From positions 1-45,202 of the forward strand of contig CAYLPJ010000054.1 in NCBI GenBank assembly GCA_964385465.1: a DNA stretch of 45,202 bases, written 5' to 3'. Every line of letters starts with the position of its first letter. Position 1 is the stretch's first letter. The stretch is from CAYLPJ01 sp964385465. GTDB taxonomy: Bacteria; Planctomycetota; Phycisphaerae; SM23-33. The position numbers and the translations under genes were made by a program. A model generated the notes under the pieces. It made no database searches. It was not told the origin of the DNA and saw only the letters and a list, made by a program, of their open reading frames with translations. Of the stretch, positions 15,727-23,920 are shown one piece after another.

Positions 15727-15732
15727 GACCGG

Positions 15733-15761
15733 AGTGTATCCGCCCCGGACGGCCGGCGGAA
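15733..15761 (-). promoter_or_regulatory. Promoter of surE, leaderless arrangement
   Basis: On the minus strand TTCCGC (15756-15761), 17-bp spacer, TACACT (15733-15738), then 6 nt to the surE ATG. Transcription would start on or next to the A of the start codon. Confidence 0.55.
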
Positions 15762-15841
15762 GCCCTGCCTCGGCGCGCGAGACGGGCGGTGCCGGTTCGC
15801 TGCCGACACCGCCCGCGGGTGTTGCGCTGGTTCGGCGCCGC

Positions 15842-16804
15842 CTAGAACCACCAGGCCGCGCCGGCCTTCTCGCGGAGGATGAGGGGCTTGAGATATTCGA
15901 CGGCCTTCTCGAAGCCCTCGTTGATGCTCATCAGCGAGTCCTCGTGCTCGATGCTCAGCACGCCGTCGTAGTCGTACAGGCGGAGCATGGAGATGAACGG
16001 CTTCCAGAAGTCATCGCCGTGCCCGTAGCCGCACGTGCGGAAGACCCATGCCCGCTGGCGGACCTCGCCGTAGCTCTTGATGTCCAGGTTGCCCGTGATG
16101 CCCGAATTCCTCGGGTCGATCGCGCAGTCCTTGGCGTGGACGTGGAAGATGCACTTGTTCTCGCCGAGGTACCGGGCGGCCTCGACCGGATCGATGCCCT
16201 GCCAGAAAAAGTGACTCGGGTCCAGGTTCGCCCCCAGCCGCGTGCCGCCCGCCTTGCGGAGCCGGACGATGTCCTCGGGGTTGTGCACCGTCATGCCCGG
16301 GTGCGCCTCGAAGGCGATCTTCGTACCCGCCTTCTGGGCCTCGTCGTTCCACTTGCCCCAGAACGGGATGATCACGTCCTCCCACTGGTAGCGGGCCGCG
16401 TCCTCGAAGTCCGGCGGCCAGGGGCACGTGACGAAGTTCGGCGTCTTGTCGCCCTTGGCCCCGCCCGGGCAGCCGGAGAAGTTGATCAGCACGGTGTTGA
16501 ACTCGGCCGCGAGCTGCAGGCCGTTGCGCATCGCCTTGATGTGATCGTTGGCGATCTTCTTGCTCGGGTGCACCGGGTTGCCGTGCACCGCGATGCCCTC
16601 GACCGAGAGCCCGTGGTCGGCGATCTTGGCCTTGAGCTCCTTGAGCTTGTTCTTGCTGCGGTGAATGCCGACCAGGCCCCAGGGATCGCCGGGGTACGCC
16701 CCGGCCGGAAGCTCGATGGCGTCCAGGCCGAGCTTCTGGCAGTAGCCCAACGCGTCGTCCAGAGTCATCCCGCCGAACATCGCTGCCATCACGCCAAGCT
16801 TCAT
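15842..16804 (-). CDS. Sugar phosphate isomerase/epimerase
   Basis: The 320-residue protein is a xylose-isomerase-like TIM barrel. The metal ligands of the family are all seen: Glu in IAFEAHPGM, Asp and His in ANLDPSHFFWQ, His in IFHVHAKD and the final Glu in LSIEHED. The N-terminus MKLGVMAAMFGGMTLDDAL starts directly with the first strand. Close relatives isomerise or epimerise ketoses or inositol derivatives, and the C-terminal AAWWF end looks like a conserved planctomycete form; the exact reaction is unknown. A good AGGAG lies 8 nt before the ATG. It is a single gene, divergent from trmB. Confidence 0.92.
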   Translation of the reverse strand: MKLGVMAAMFGGMTLDDALGYCQKLGLDAIELPAGAYPGDPWGLVGIHRSKNKLKELKAKIADHGLSVEGIAVHGNPVHPSKKIANDHIKAMRNGLQLAAEFNTVLINFSGCPGGAKGDKTPNFVTCPWPPDFEDAARYQWEDVIIPFWGKWNDEAQKAGTKIAFEAHPGMTVHNPEDIVRLRKAGGTRLGANLDPSHFFWQGIDPVEAARYLGENKCIFHVHAKDCAIDPRNSGITGNLDIKSYGEVRQRAWVFRTCGYGHGDDFWKPFISMLRLYDYDGVLSIEHEDSLMSINEGFEKAVEYLKPLILREKAGAAWWF

Positions 16805-16899
16805 CGTGCGTCTCCTTTGCCGTTACCGTGCGGCCGCGGCGTCATTCCGATCGCAATCGAGGCCCGGCGGACGCAGCCGCACATCGCCCGCCCGATCCG

Positions 16900-16929
16900 T
16901 CATTATGCCCCGCCGCGGCCGGGACGCAA
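16900..16929 (-). promoter_or_regulatory. Promoter of the sugar phosphate isomerase/epimerase
   Basis: On the minus strand TTGCGT (16924-16929), 18-bp spacer, TAATGA (16900-16905), giving a leader of about 90 nt. Confidence 0.5.
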
Positions 16930-16977
16930 GCCTCCGCTGGGAAAGCCCGTGCGGCGGCCCGGAAGTGACCGGCGCGG

Positions 16978-17006
16978 TTGAACGCTCCGGTGCGTCGGCC
17001 TATGCT
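16978..17006 (+). promoter_or_regulatory. Promoter of trmB, leaderless arrangement
   Basis: TTGAAC (16978-16983), 17-bp spacer, TATGCT (17001-17006), followed 7 nt later by the ATG at 17014. The upstream ATG at 17002 lies inside the -10 box and so cannot be the start if this promoter is used. Confidence 0.6.
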
Positions 17007-17013
17007 GTGCGGT

Positions 17014-17667
17014 ATGCGCGAGGCATCCCCCGGCAAGCTCTCCCACGGGCGGCGGGACAAGTGGGACGTCGAGGGCGTCCTGCTTCCCGAGGAGACGACC
17101 TGCGCGCGGGTGGACCTGCCCGCGGTGTTCGGCAACGCCAGGCCGGTCGAGATCGAGATCGGCTCGGGCAAGGGCACGTTCCTGCTGGCCCGCGCGGCGG
17201 CCCGACCGGAGATGAACTTCCTCGGCATCGAGTGGGCCCGGGCGTATTGCCACTACACCGCCGATCGCATCAAGCGAACGGGACTGGCAAACGTCCGCAT
17301 GCTGCGAGCGGATGCCGAGCAGCTTTTTCGCCGCGGCCTGGCCGATCAGAGCGTCTGGCGGATCCACGTCTATTTCCCCGACCCCTGGCCGAAGCGGCGC
17401 CATCACCGGCGGCGCCTGCTCAAGCCGGCCTTTCTTCGGGACGCCCGGCGGGTGCTCGAAACCGGCGGGCAGATCATCGTGGTGACGGATCACCTGGATT
17501 ACTTCCGCCACATCCGCCGCATCTTCTACGGCCTGCCCGGCCTGGCGAGGGTGCCCTTCCCCAAGATGACCGGCAAGGAAGATGAGCTGGTGGGGACGAA
17601 TTTTGAACGGAAGTACATCGCCCAGGGCAGGCCCTTCTACTCGCTGGCCAGGCTGCGGTACCGCTGA
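17014..17667 (+). CDS. trmB: tRNA (guanine-N7-)-methyltransferase
   Basis: The 217-residue protein methylates N7 of G46 in the tRNA variable loop using S-adenosylmethionine. The SAM-binding motif EIGSGKG is at residues 48-54, the acidic GIEW ends strand 2, and the family signature FPDPWPKRRH is at 121-130, followed by KPAFLRDARRVLETGG and a C-terminal TNFERKY motif that recognises the target. Length is normal. The start at 17014 is chosen because a promoter -10 box ends 7 nt before it and no Shine-Dalgarno is present; starts at 17002 or TTG 16978 would overlap that promoter. Confidence 0.94.
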   Translation: MREASPGKLSHGRRDKWDVEGVLLPEETTCARVDLPAVFGNARPVEIEIGSGKGTFLLARAAARPEMNFLGIEWARAYCHYTADRIKRTGLANVRMLRADAEQLFRRGLADQSVWRIHVYFPDPWPKRRHHRRRLLKPAFLRDARRVLETGGQIIVVTDHLDYFRHIRRIFYGLPGLARVPFPKMTGKEDELVGTNFERKYIAQGRPFYSLARLRYR

Positions 17668-18030
17668 CCCGATGGCGAGGCGCTCTTCTCTTCTTATGGA
17701 TTAATAGAATCACCGTAGCAGTAGAGACAGGGCCTCTTGGTTCTTGGCATTGCGGTCCGATCCCATCGGAAGTTTCCGTCTGCCAATGGCTTGGAGTGCA
17801 GGCTCATCGGTCGGGCATCGTGGAAATGCTGTGAGTTGAGCACGCGTCGGGCTGTCGGCAACACGGTTGTGAAAACAGGTTCGCAAGGGCGTCTGATCGG
17901 GCGGTGGGAATCTCCCGTATGAGCCCGCAGGCAACCGACAGGTTTTCCCCGTCCTCTGCACCGCGTGGGACCGCGCAGGAAACAACCCTTGCCGGTGCGG
18001 GAGGAACATGGCAAGGAGAGGGGCGAGAGT
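17668..18030. other. Intergenic gap between trmB and dnaA, lower GC
   Basis: About 360 bp with clearly lower GC than its neighbours. It lies downstream of both convergent genes. There is a short palindrome CGGAA-gt-TTCCG at 17767-17778. On the minus strand a short frame ends in MPRTKRPCLYCYGDSINP just before 17697, with a CLYC motif, but it has no support as a gene. No tRNA, SRP RNA, RNase P RNA or clear DnaA box is recognised. Confidence 0.5.
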
Positions 18031-19395
18031 TCAGACCGTGGCGCGAATCTCCTTGGTCAGCCTCTCGATGGTCGCCTGGAGTTGCACGTCGTCCTCCCGC
18101 AGGCTTCGAATGGTGCGGTCGGCGTGGAGCACGGTGGAATGGTCGCGCCCCCCGAAATACCCGCCGATCTCCTCGAGGCTGTGGCGGGTCAGGTTCCGTG
18201 CAAGGTACATGCAGATCTGTCGCGGGAACGCGATCGACCGGCTGCGCTTCTTCGACTGGAGGTCCGAGACGCGGACGTTGAACCGCGTGGTGACGGCCCT
18301 GAGGATGTCGTCGATGGTCACTTCGCGGTGCTGTGGCGTGGCCTCGTGGCCCAAGGCCTCGCGGGCCAGTTCCATGGAGATGTCCTGGTCGCTGACACGG
18401 GCGAGCATCTGGACTTTCGCGATGGCCCCCTCGAGTTCCCGGGCGTTGGAATCGATCGCCCCGGCGAGAAAGCAGACCACGTCCTCGGGCATCTTGATCC
18501 TCTGGGCGACGGCCTTCTTGCGGAGGATGGCCACGCGCGTCTCGTAGCAGGGCCGGTCTATGCGGGCGACAAGCCCCCAGTTGAAGCGGCTGACGAGGCG
18601 TTCTTCGAGTTCCTCGATCTCGCCCGGGCCGCGGTCGGAGGAGAGGATCAACTGCTTCTGGGCCTGGTAGAGCGTGTTGAACGTGTGGAAGAACTCCTCC
18701 TGCGTCTGCTCGTGGTTGGCCAGGAACTGGATGTCGTCGATGGCCAGAACGTCCGCGTGGCGGTAGCGGAAGCGGAAGTCGTGCAGTTGTCCCCGCCCGA
18801 CGGCCTCGATGAAGTCGTTGACGAACGTCTCGCAGGTAAGGATGCAGATGCGGACGTCGGGGCGGCTCTGCTGGATCTGCCGGCAGGTCGAGTAGAGCAG
18901 GTGGGTCTTGCCCAGCCCCACGCTGCCGTGGAGGAACAGGGGATTGTAGGTCTGCCCGGGCGTCTCGCTGACGGCCTGGCAGGCGGCATAGGCCAGGCGG
19001 TTGCCCGGGCCCATGACGAACGTGTCGAAGCGGTAATCCTCGCACAACGCCAGCGGGTCGGTGTCGTCGGGCGCCGCCGTGGGCGAGTCGGCGGCGTCGG
19101 CACCGGCGTCGGCGTGGACGGACGGCATCGCACCGTCATCCTCCACGTCGGCGCTGGCGAGGAAGTGAACGCCGACGAGCCGCCCGGTCGCGGCCTGGGC
19201 GGCCTCCGTGAACAGCCGTGCCGCGTGCCGGCGGCAATACGACTGTTCGGTCCGGCCGGGAGCCTCGATCTCAAGCAGGCCGTTCTCCAGCGAGATGGCC
19301 TCCAACTCCGCGAACCAGGGGCGGATGACGTTTCCGCCCTCGGAGATCACCTGCTGGATGATACGTTGCCACAGCGAGCGGTCGACCTTTGCCAT
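18031..19395 (-). CDS. dnaA: Chromosomal replication initiator protein DnaA
   Basis: The 454-residue AAA+ ATPase binds DnaA boxes and opens the origin. Domain I is at residues 1 to about 80 (SLWQRIIQQV), a short acidic Ala/Asp-rich linker follows, then the AAA+ domain with Walker A GSVGLGKTH (157-165), Walker B VLAIDDIQF (216-224) and a sensor region LILSSDRGPGEI. The C-terminal DNA-binding domain has the DnaA signature GGRDHSTVLHA (415-425). The ATG at 19395 has AGAGG about 9 nt upstream; a GTG at 19404 lies too close to that site and right after a stop. It is downstream of dnaE on the same strand, 262 bp away, with its own promoter. No dnaN or gyrB is next to it. Confidence 0.97.
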   Translation of the reverse strand: MAKVDRSLWQRIIQQVISEGGNVIRPWFAELEAISLENGLLEIEAPGRTEQSYCRRHAARLFTEAAQAATGRLVGVHFLASADVEDDGAMPSVHADAGADAADSPTAAPDDTDPLALCEDYRFDTFVMGPGNRLAYAACQAVSETPGQTYNPLFLHGSVGLGKTHLLYSTCRQIQQSRPDVRICILTCETFVNDFIEAVGRGQLHDFRFRYRHADVLAIDDIQFLANHEQTQEEFFHTFNTLYQAQKQLILSSDRGPGEIEELEERLVSRFNWGLVARIDRPCYETRVAILRKKAVAQRIKMPEDVVCFLAGAIDSNARELEGAIAKVQMLARVSDQDISMELAREALGHEATPQHREVTIDDILRAVTTRFNVRVSDLQSKKRSRSIAFPRQICMYLARNLTRHSLEEIGGYFGGRDHSTVLHADRTIRSLREDDVQLQATIERLTKEIRATV

Positions 19396-19543
19396 CCAAG
19401 CCACCCTCTAAGCGCAAGGGAACCGCGACGGAACACAAGCGAGCAATCCTGGAACATCAAGACACAGCACCGACGCCGCTCGCCGTCCGTGACGATGGCC
19501 TGAAGTCATCCCTGAAGGCCGACTGCATCTTCGACGCGGAAAG

Positions 19544-19572
19544 ACTCTACCGCCGCGGTCGGCGCTTGTCAA
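19544..19572 (-). promoter_or_regulatory. Promoter of dnaA
   Basis: On the minus strand TTGACA (19567-19572), 17-bp spacer, TAGAGT (19544-19549). It predicts a leader of about 140 nt. I see no DnaA-box-like nonamer in the leader. Confidence 0.65.
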
Positions 19573-19657
19573 AAGCAAAAACCGCAACCGCCGTTTCAGC
19601 CCGTGTTGACGGGGGTTTGGCGACCATCCGCCCGGCCGTCCTGCCGCCGGGGGCCGC

Positions 19658-22600
19658 TCAGTCGAACCGCGTCACCGCCGCCGACGCCGGTTGGGAGGAC
19701 GCCCCCGACCCGGCGAACATCCGCTCCTGACGCGGGCCCTTGCGTCGGCGGGAGCCGTTTCGCCCGTTGCCGTTGGCCGGCCTGGGGCGCAGCAGCCAGC
19801 TCTTGTCTCCGAATCGGTCGGACATCGCATTCAGCAGCGCCGCCGAGGGCGCGACCGACCACGCGGCATCCGTGCGGACGCGAACCCTCGCCTCCGGGCG
19901 AGACAGCGGCGACAACTCGATGTGCAGCGGGCAATTGCCCTTGTGATGCTCGATCAGCTCCTGGAGCGAGCGGAGCGACTCGTCCACGTCGATCGACGAC
20001 GCCAGCCGGAACAGCACCGCCGACGTGATCTCCGAGACCGCCCGCTCGATGGGGATGACCTCGTCGACGATGATGCTCGGCCGCTCGCGCCGGCGATCGA
20101 TGCTGCCGCGGACGAACAGGATGGCCTCGGGCTGGATGTGCTCGCCGTACTGCTCGAACGCCTCGGCGAAGAGCACCGCGTCGCAACTGCCGGTCAGGTC
20201 CTCGACGGTGAGCATGGCCATCTTCTTCCCGGCCGACCGCCCGGACCGCGTCACGCGGGGGCGGACTTCGGAGATCATGCAGCCGATGGTCACCGGCGTG
20301 CCCTCGGCGTAGTCATCGAGGTGGGTCAGGTCCACGCCGGACGGCGTCGAGAGGCTGCTGAGCACCGGCCCGTGCTCGACCAGCGGATGCGAGCTGACGT
20401 AGAAGCCGAGGGTATCCTTCTCGGCCTTGAGCATCTCGGCCTTGGTCCAGGGCTCGACATCGGGGAACCGCGGCGGGGGGGGTTCCTCGGTGTCCAGCCC
20501 GCCGGCGCCGAAGAAGCTCAACTGCCCGCTCTTGCGGTCGGCGGCCGCCTCCTGGCCCAGCCGGATGGCCGAGTCCAGGCCCTCGGTCATCGCCGCCCGC
20601 GTGGCCCCGAGGGCATCGAACGCGCCGCATTTGATCAGCGCCTCGATGGTCGCCCGGTTGACCGCCCGCAGGTCCACGTGGGAGCAGAAATGATACAGGT
20701 CGGTGAAGCCCCCGACCTCCTCGCGGGCGGCAAGGATGGCCTCGACGGCCTTGCCGCCGACGCCCTTGACGGCCGCGAGGCCGAACCGCACGCACTCGCC
20801 GTCGACGGTGAAGTCGCGGTCGCAGGTGTTGATGTCCGGCGGGGCGACGTCGACCCCCATCCGCCGCGCCTCGGCCATGTACTGGACGACCTTGTCGGTA
20901 TCGGCGCTTTCGAACGTCAGCAGCGCCGCGAGGAACTCCCGCGGGTAGTAGGCCTTGAAGAACGCCGTCTGGTAGGCCACGATCGCGTAGCGCGTCGAGT
21001 GAGCCTTGTTGAAGCCGTACCCGGCGAACTTGAGGATCAGCTCGAACAGCCTCTCGGCCTCGTCGGCGGCGATGCCGTTGGCCTCGGCGCCGGCGAGGAA
21101 GTTGGGCTTCTCCGCCTCGATGATCTTGCCCTTCTTCTTGCTGATCGCCTTGATCAGCGTCAGCGCACGGTTCAGCGGCAGCTTGCCCAGGCGGTTGAGC
21201 ACCTGCATGACCTGTTCCTGGTAGGCCATGATGCCGAACGTCTCGGCGAGGATCTCGTCGACGAGTTCGTGGACGGCCTCCACCTGCTCCGTGCCGTTCT
21301 TGCGGGCGATGTAGGACGGGATCAGCTCCATCGGCCCGGGGCGGTACATCGCGTTGGCGGCGATGAGCTGCTCGATGCGGTCCGGCTGCATCTTCATCAG
21401 CACGTCCTTCATCCCGCCGGACTCGAACTGGAAGATGCCGTCGGTCTCCCCGCGGCTGAAGACGCCGAAGACCTCCGGATCGTCCAAGGGAAGCTTCTCG
21501 GGGTCGATGTCCTCCCCCGTCCGCGCCTGGACCAGGTCGCGGGCGCGCTGGATCGTCGTCAGCGTTCGCAGGCCCAGAAAGTCCATCTTCATCAGCCCGA
21601 CCTTCTCGCACGTCGGGCCGTCCCACTGCGTGATCACGTCCTCGCTGTCGGCCTGCTTGTACAGCGGGACGAGGTCCTCCAGCGGCTCGTCGCAGACGAT
21701 CACCCCCGCGGCGTGCACCCCGGCGTGGCGGGCCAGCCCCTCCAGCCGCTTGCCGTAGTCGATGATCTCCCGGACCCGGGGCTCGCCCTCGTACATGTCC
21801 TTCAGGTCCGGCTCGGCGTCCAACGCCTTGTCCAGCGTGACCTTCGGGCCCTCGGGGACCTTCTTGCAGATCGCGTCCACCTCCGGCAGGGGGATGTCCA
21901 GAACCCGACCGACATCCCGGACCACCGCACGCGATTTCAGCGTCCCGTACGTGATGATCTGCGCCACGTGCCCGTACTTCTCCCGCACGTAGCGGATCAC
22001 GTCGCCCCGGCCCTCCTGGCAGATGTCGATGTCGATGTCCGGCGCCTCCTCCCGCTGGGGGTCCGTGAAGCGCTCGAACAGCAGCCCGTACTTCAGCGGG
22101 TCGACGTCCGCGATGCCCAGGCAGTAGCCCAGCAGCGTGGCCACGCCGCTGCCGCGCGGCGCCGCCGGGATGCCGTTGCGCCGGGCGTACTGGACGAAAT
22201 CGTTGACGATCAGGAAGTAGCTGCTGTAGCCCTTGTCCTCGATGACCTCGAGCTCGCGGTCCAGCCGCGTGCGGTAGTCCTCGGGGAACTGCTCGGTGCC
22301 CAGCCGCTCGGCGAGACCCTCCCAGGCGATGTCCCGCAGGTGCTGCTCGGGCGTCCCCCCATCGGGGGCGTCGTAGCGGGGCAGGTGCTCGGTGGAGAAG
22401 TCGAGCTGCACGTCGCACATCTCGGCGATCTTCAGCGTCGTCTCCGCCGAGGCGCCCAGGCCCTTCAGGGCCGCACGCATCTCCTCGGAGCCCTTGAGGT
22501 AGAGCTCGGGGGAGTACTCCAGGGCCCCGCCGTCGGCCAGCGTCTTGCCCGTCGAGATCGCCGTGAGCACCTCGTGAGCCTTCTTGTCGTCGCGGTGGAG

Positions 22601-23230
22601 GAAGTGCACGTCGTTGGTGCCCACCACGCCGACGCCCAGCTCGTCGGCGAGCTGGAGCAGCAGCGGATTGACCTTCGCCTGGTCCTCCATGCCCTGGCTC
22701 TGAACCTCGATGAAGAACCGCTCGGGGCCGAAGATGTCCAGGTACTCCCCCGCGATCCGCCGGGCTTTCTCCTCCTGTCCCGCCAGCAGGGCCGACGGGA
22801 CCTCCCCGCCGAGGCAGGCGGTCGTGCAGATCAGCCCGTCGTTCAGCTCGGCCAGCAGCTCGCGGTCCACGCGGGGCTTGTAGTAAAAGCCCTCCAGGTA
22901 CGCCCGCGAGCTCAGGCGGATCAGGTTCCGCCAGCCCGTGGCGTTCATCGCCAGCAGCAGCAGGTGGTAGGCCGCGTCACGCTGGTTGCCCATGCTGCGG
23001 TCGTCCCGCGTCGTCGGGCTGATGTACGCCTCCATGCCCAGGATCGGCCGGACGCCGGCGTCCCGGCAGGCGGTGTAAAAGTCGATCGCCCCGAACAGGT
23101 TGCCGTGATCCGTCAGCGCCAGCGTGTCCATGCCGTGGGACTTCGCCGTCGCCACCAGGTCCTTGATCCGGTTCGCCCCGTCCAGCAGCGAGTAATGGGA
23201 GTGCACGTGAAGGTGAACGAATCCATCCAT
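19658..23230 (-). CDS. dnaE: DNA polymerase III subunit alpha
   Basis: The 1190-residue protein is a full-length DnaE-type replicative polymerase. The N-terminal PHP domain starts MDGFVHLHVHSHYSLLDG with conserved His residues. The palm aspartates are in APDIDIDICQEGR (about residue 397) and GLMKMDFLGLRTL (about 548). The segments GIFQFESGGM and YRPGPMELIPSYI are typical of the fingers/thumb. QLSFF near residue 903 is the likely beta-clamp-binding motif, and an OB-fold domain (VTIGCMISEVRPRVTRSG) lies near the C-terminus, which ends in a Gly/Asn/Arg-rich linker. The ATG at 23230 fits the family start, with GGAAGGAA 9 nt upstream; the open frame further upstream shows no homology. It is transcribed toward dnaA, and the two may be partly co-transcribed. 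Confidence 0.97.
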   Translation of the reverse strand: MDGFVHLHVHSHYSLLDGANRIKDLVATAKSHGMDTLALTDHGNLFGAIDFYTACRDAGVRPILGMEAYISPTTRDDRSMGNQRDAAYHLLLLAMNATGWRNLIRLSSRAYLEGFYYKPRVDRELLAELNDGLICTTACLGGEVPSALLAGQEEKARRIAGEYLDIFGPERFFIEVQSQGMEDQAKVNPLLLQLADELGVGVVGTNDVHFLHRDDKKAHEVLTAISTGKTLADGGALEYSPELYLKGSEEMRAALKGLGASAETTLKIAEMCDVQLDFSTEHLPRYDAPDGGTPEQHLRDIAWEGLAERLGTEQFPEDYRTRLDRELEVIEDKGYSSYFLIVNDFVQYARRNGIPAAPRGSGVATLLGYCLGIADVDPLKYGLLFERFTDPQREEAPDIDIDICQEGRGDVIRYVREKYGHVAQIITYGTLKSRAVVRDVGRVLDIPLPEVDAICKKVPEGPKVTLDKALDAEPDLKDMYEGEPRVREIIDYGKRLEGLARHAGVHAAGVIVCDEPLEDLVPLYKQADSEDVITQWDGPTCEKVGLMKMDFLGLRTLTTIQRARDLVQARTGEDIDPEKLPLDDPEVFGVFSRGETDGIFQFESGGMKDVLMKMQPDRIEQLIAANAMYRPGPMELIPSYIARKNGTEQVEAVHELVDEILAETFGIMAYQEQVMQVLNRLGKLPLNRALTLIKAISKKKGKIIEAEKPNFLAGAEANGIAADEAERLFELILKFAGYGFNKAHSTRYAIVAYQTAFFKAYYPREFLAALLTFESADTDKVVQYMAEARRMGVDVAPPDINTCDRDFTVDGECVRFGLAAVKGVGGKAVEAILAAREEVGGFTDLYHFCSHVDLRAVNRATIEALIKCGAFDALGATRAAMTEGLDSAIRLGQEAAADRKSGQLSFFGAGGLDTEEPPPPRFPDVEPWTKAEMLKAEKDTLGFYVSSHPLVEHGPVLSSLSTPSGVDLTHLDDYAEGTPVTIGCMISEVRPRVTRSGRSAGKKMAMLTVEDLTGSCDAVLFAEAFEQYGEHIQPEAILFVRGSIDRRRERPSIIVDEVIPIERAVSEITSAVLFRLASSIDVDESLRSLQELIEHHKGNCPLHIELSPLSRPEARVRVRTDAAWSVAPSAALLNAMSDRFGDKSWLLRPRPANGNGRNGSRRRKGPRQERMFAGSGASSQPASAAVTRFD

Positions 23231-23294
23231 GGCCGTACGTTCCTTCCGAAATGCGAGGGGAATCGGGCGACCCTCCGGCCGCCCGGCGAGGGCG

Positions 23295-23324
23295 ATGATA
23301 CCACTGCCCCCCCCGGCCGGGCAA
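23295..23324 (-). promoter_or_regulatory. Candidate promoter of dnaE
   Basis: On the minus strand TTGCCC (23319-23324), 18-bp spacer, TATCAT (23295-23300), about 65 nt before the dnaE ATG. Confidence 0.45.
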
Positions 23325-23576
23325 ATCCGTTGCCGCGGATTCGCGGCATGGACCAGGGGTTGGTCGCTGCCCGGTGACGACCGGGGGGACCGGGCCGGTG
23401 AGGTACTGCTCTGCCGGGGCGCGTGGGAGTTCGCGGGAGATGCCGGGCCGGGGCCCGAGGCGGGGGGCCAGGTCAAGTACGTGGGATGCCCGAAGTTACG
23501 GGCACTTGGGGGCCCGCCGGCCCGGCCCGGGCCCCGCAGCGTCGCCCAGCGGGGGCCTCCTGCGCCCGCCCGGCGG

Positions 23577-23604
23577 TTGACGAACCGGCCATTCGGCATA
23601 TAGT
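23577..23604 (+). promoter_or_regulatory. Promoter of the giant surface protein gene
   Basis: TTGACG (23577-23582), 16-bp spacer, TATAGT (23599-23604). Both boxes are strong. The expected transcript has a leader of about 310 nt. Confidence 0.7.
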
Positions 23605-23610
23605 GGAACT

Positions 23611-23920
23611 TGGCAAGTCTGCGCCGATTGGGCGCGAAAGGAGACGCGGCGGGGCTGGCGGGCAACGCCCGCCGCCGCCGTCCGACGAGAGGTTCGAGAG
23701 GCCGACGAGGGCCCATGCCGTCCCTCGTCCGGAACGCGTATGAGGCCGTGTTGCTGCATCCCAGCGCACTGCGCTGCTCTTCGGAGACAGCGAGGCCGCC
23801 GCAAGCCGTTCGCGTCGGCACGTCCTGAATCTGCTCATCCCGCGCGCGAGCCTGCGCGCTTCGCATAGTCGGCGAGCGGAACGATCCGCCGCCGGAATCC
23901 GCATCAAAAGGAGCATCGCG
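23611..23920 (+). promoter_or_regulatory. Long structured 5' leader of the giant gene
   Basis: Four compact hairpins can be drawn: GGCGGGC-aac-GCCCGCC (23657-23673), GACGAGGG with CCCTCGTC over 10 nt (23704-23729), CAGCGC-act-GCGCTG (23762-23776) and GCGCGC with GCGCGC (23842-23859). AAAAGGAG at 23906-23913 is the ribosome site for the ATG at 23921. No known riboswitch consensus is recognised. In such GC-rich DNA some stems are expected by chance. Confidence 0.4.

Noticed and set aside
16911..16960. GGGACGCAAG segment resembling part of a cyclic-di-GMP-I riboswitch core
   Set aside because: The partner strand and the rest of the consensus are missing, and the position fits a -35 box of the isomerase gene.
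17694..18014. 106-codon minus-strand frame ending in CLYCYGDSINP
   Set aside because: No ribosome site, no family resemblance, and mixed composition; kept only as a note in the intergenic entry.
19691..23377. Plus-strand open frame of 1228 codons across dnaE
   Set aside because: It is a codon-bias shadow of dnaE, without recognisable motifs.
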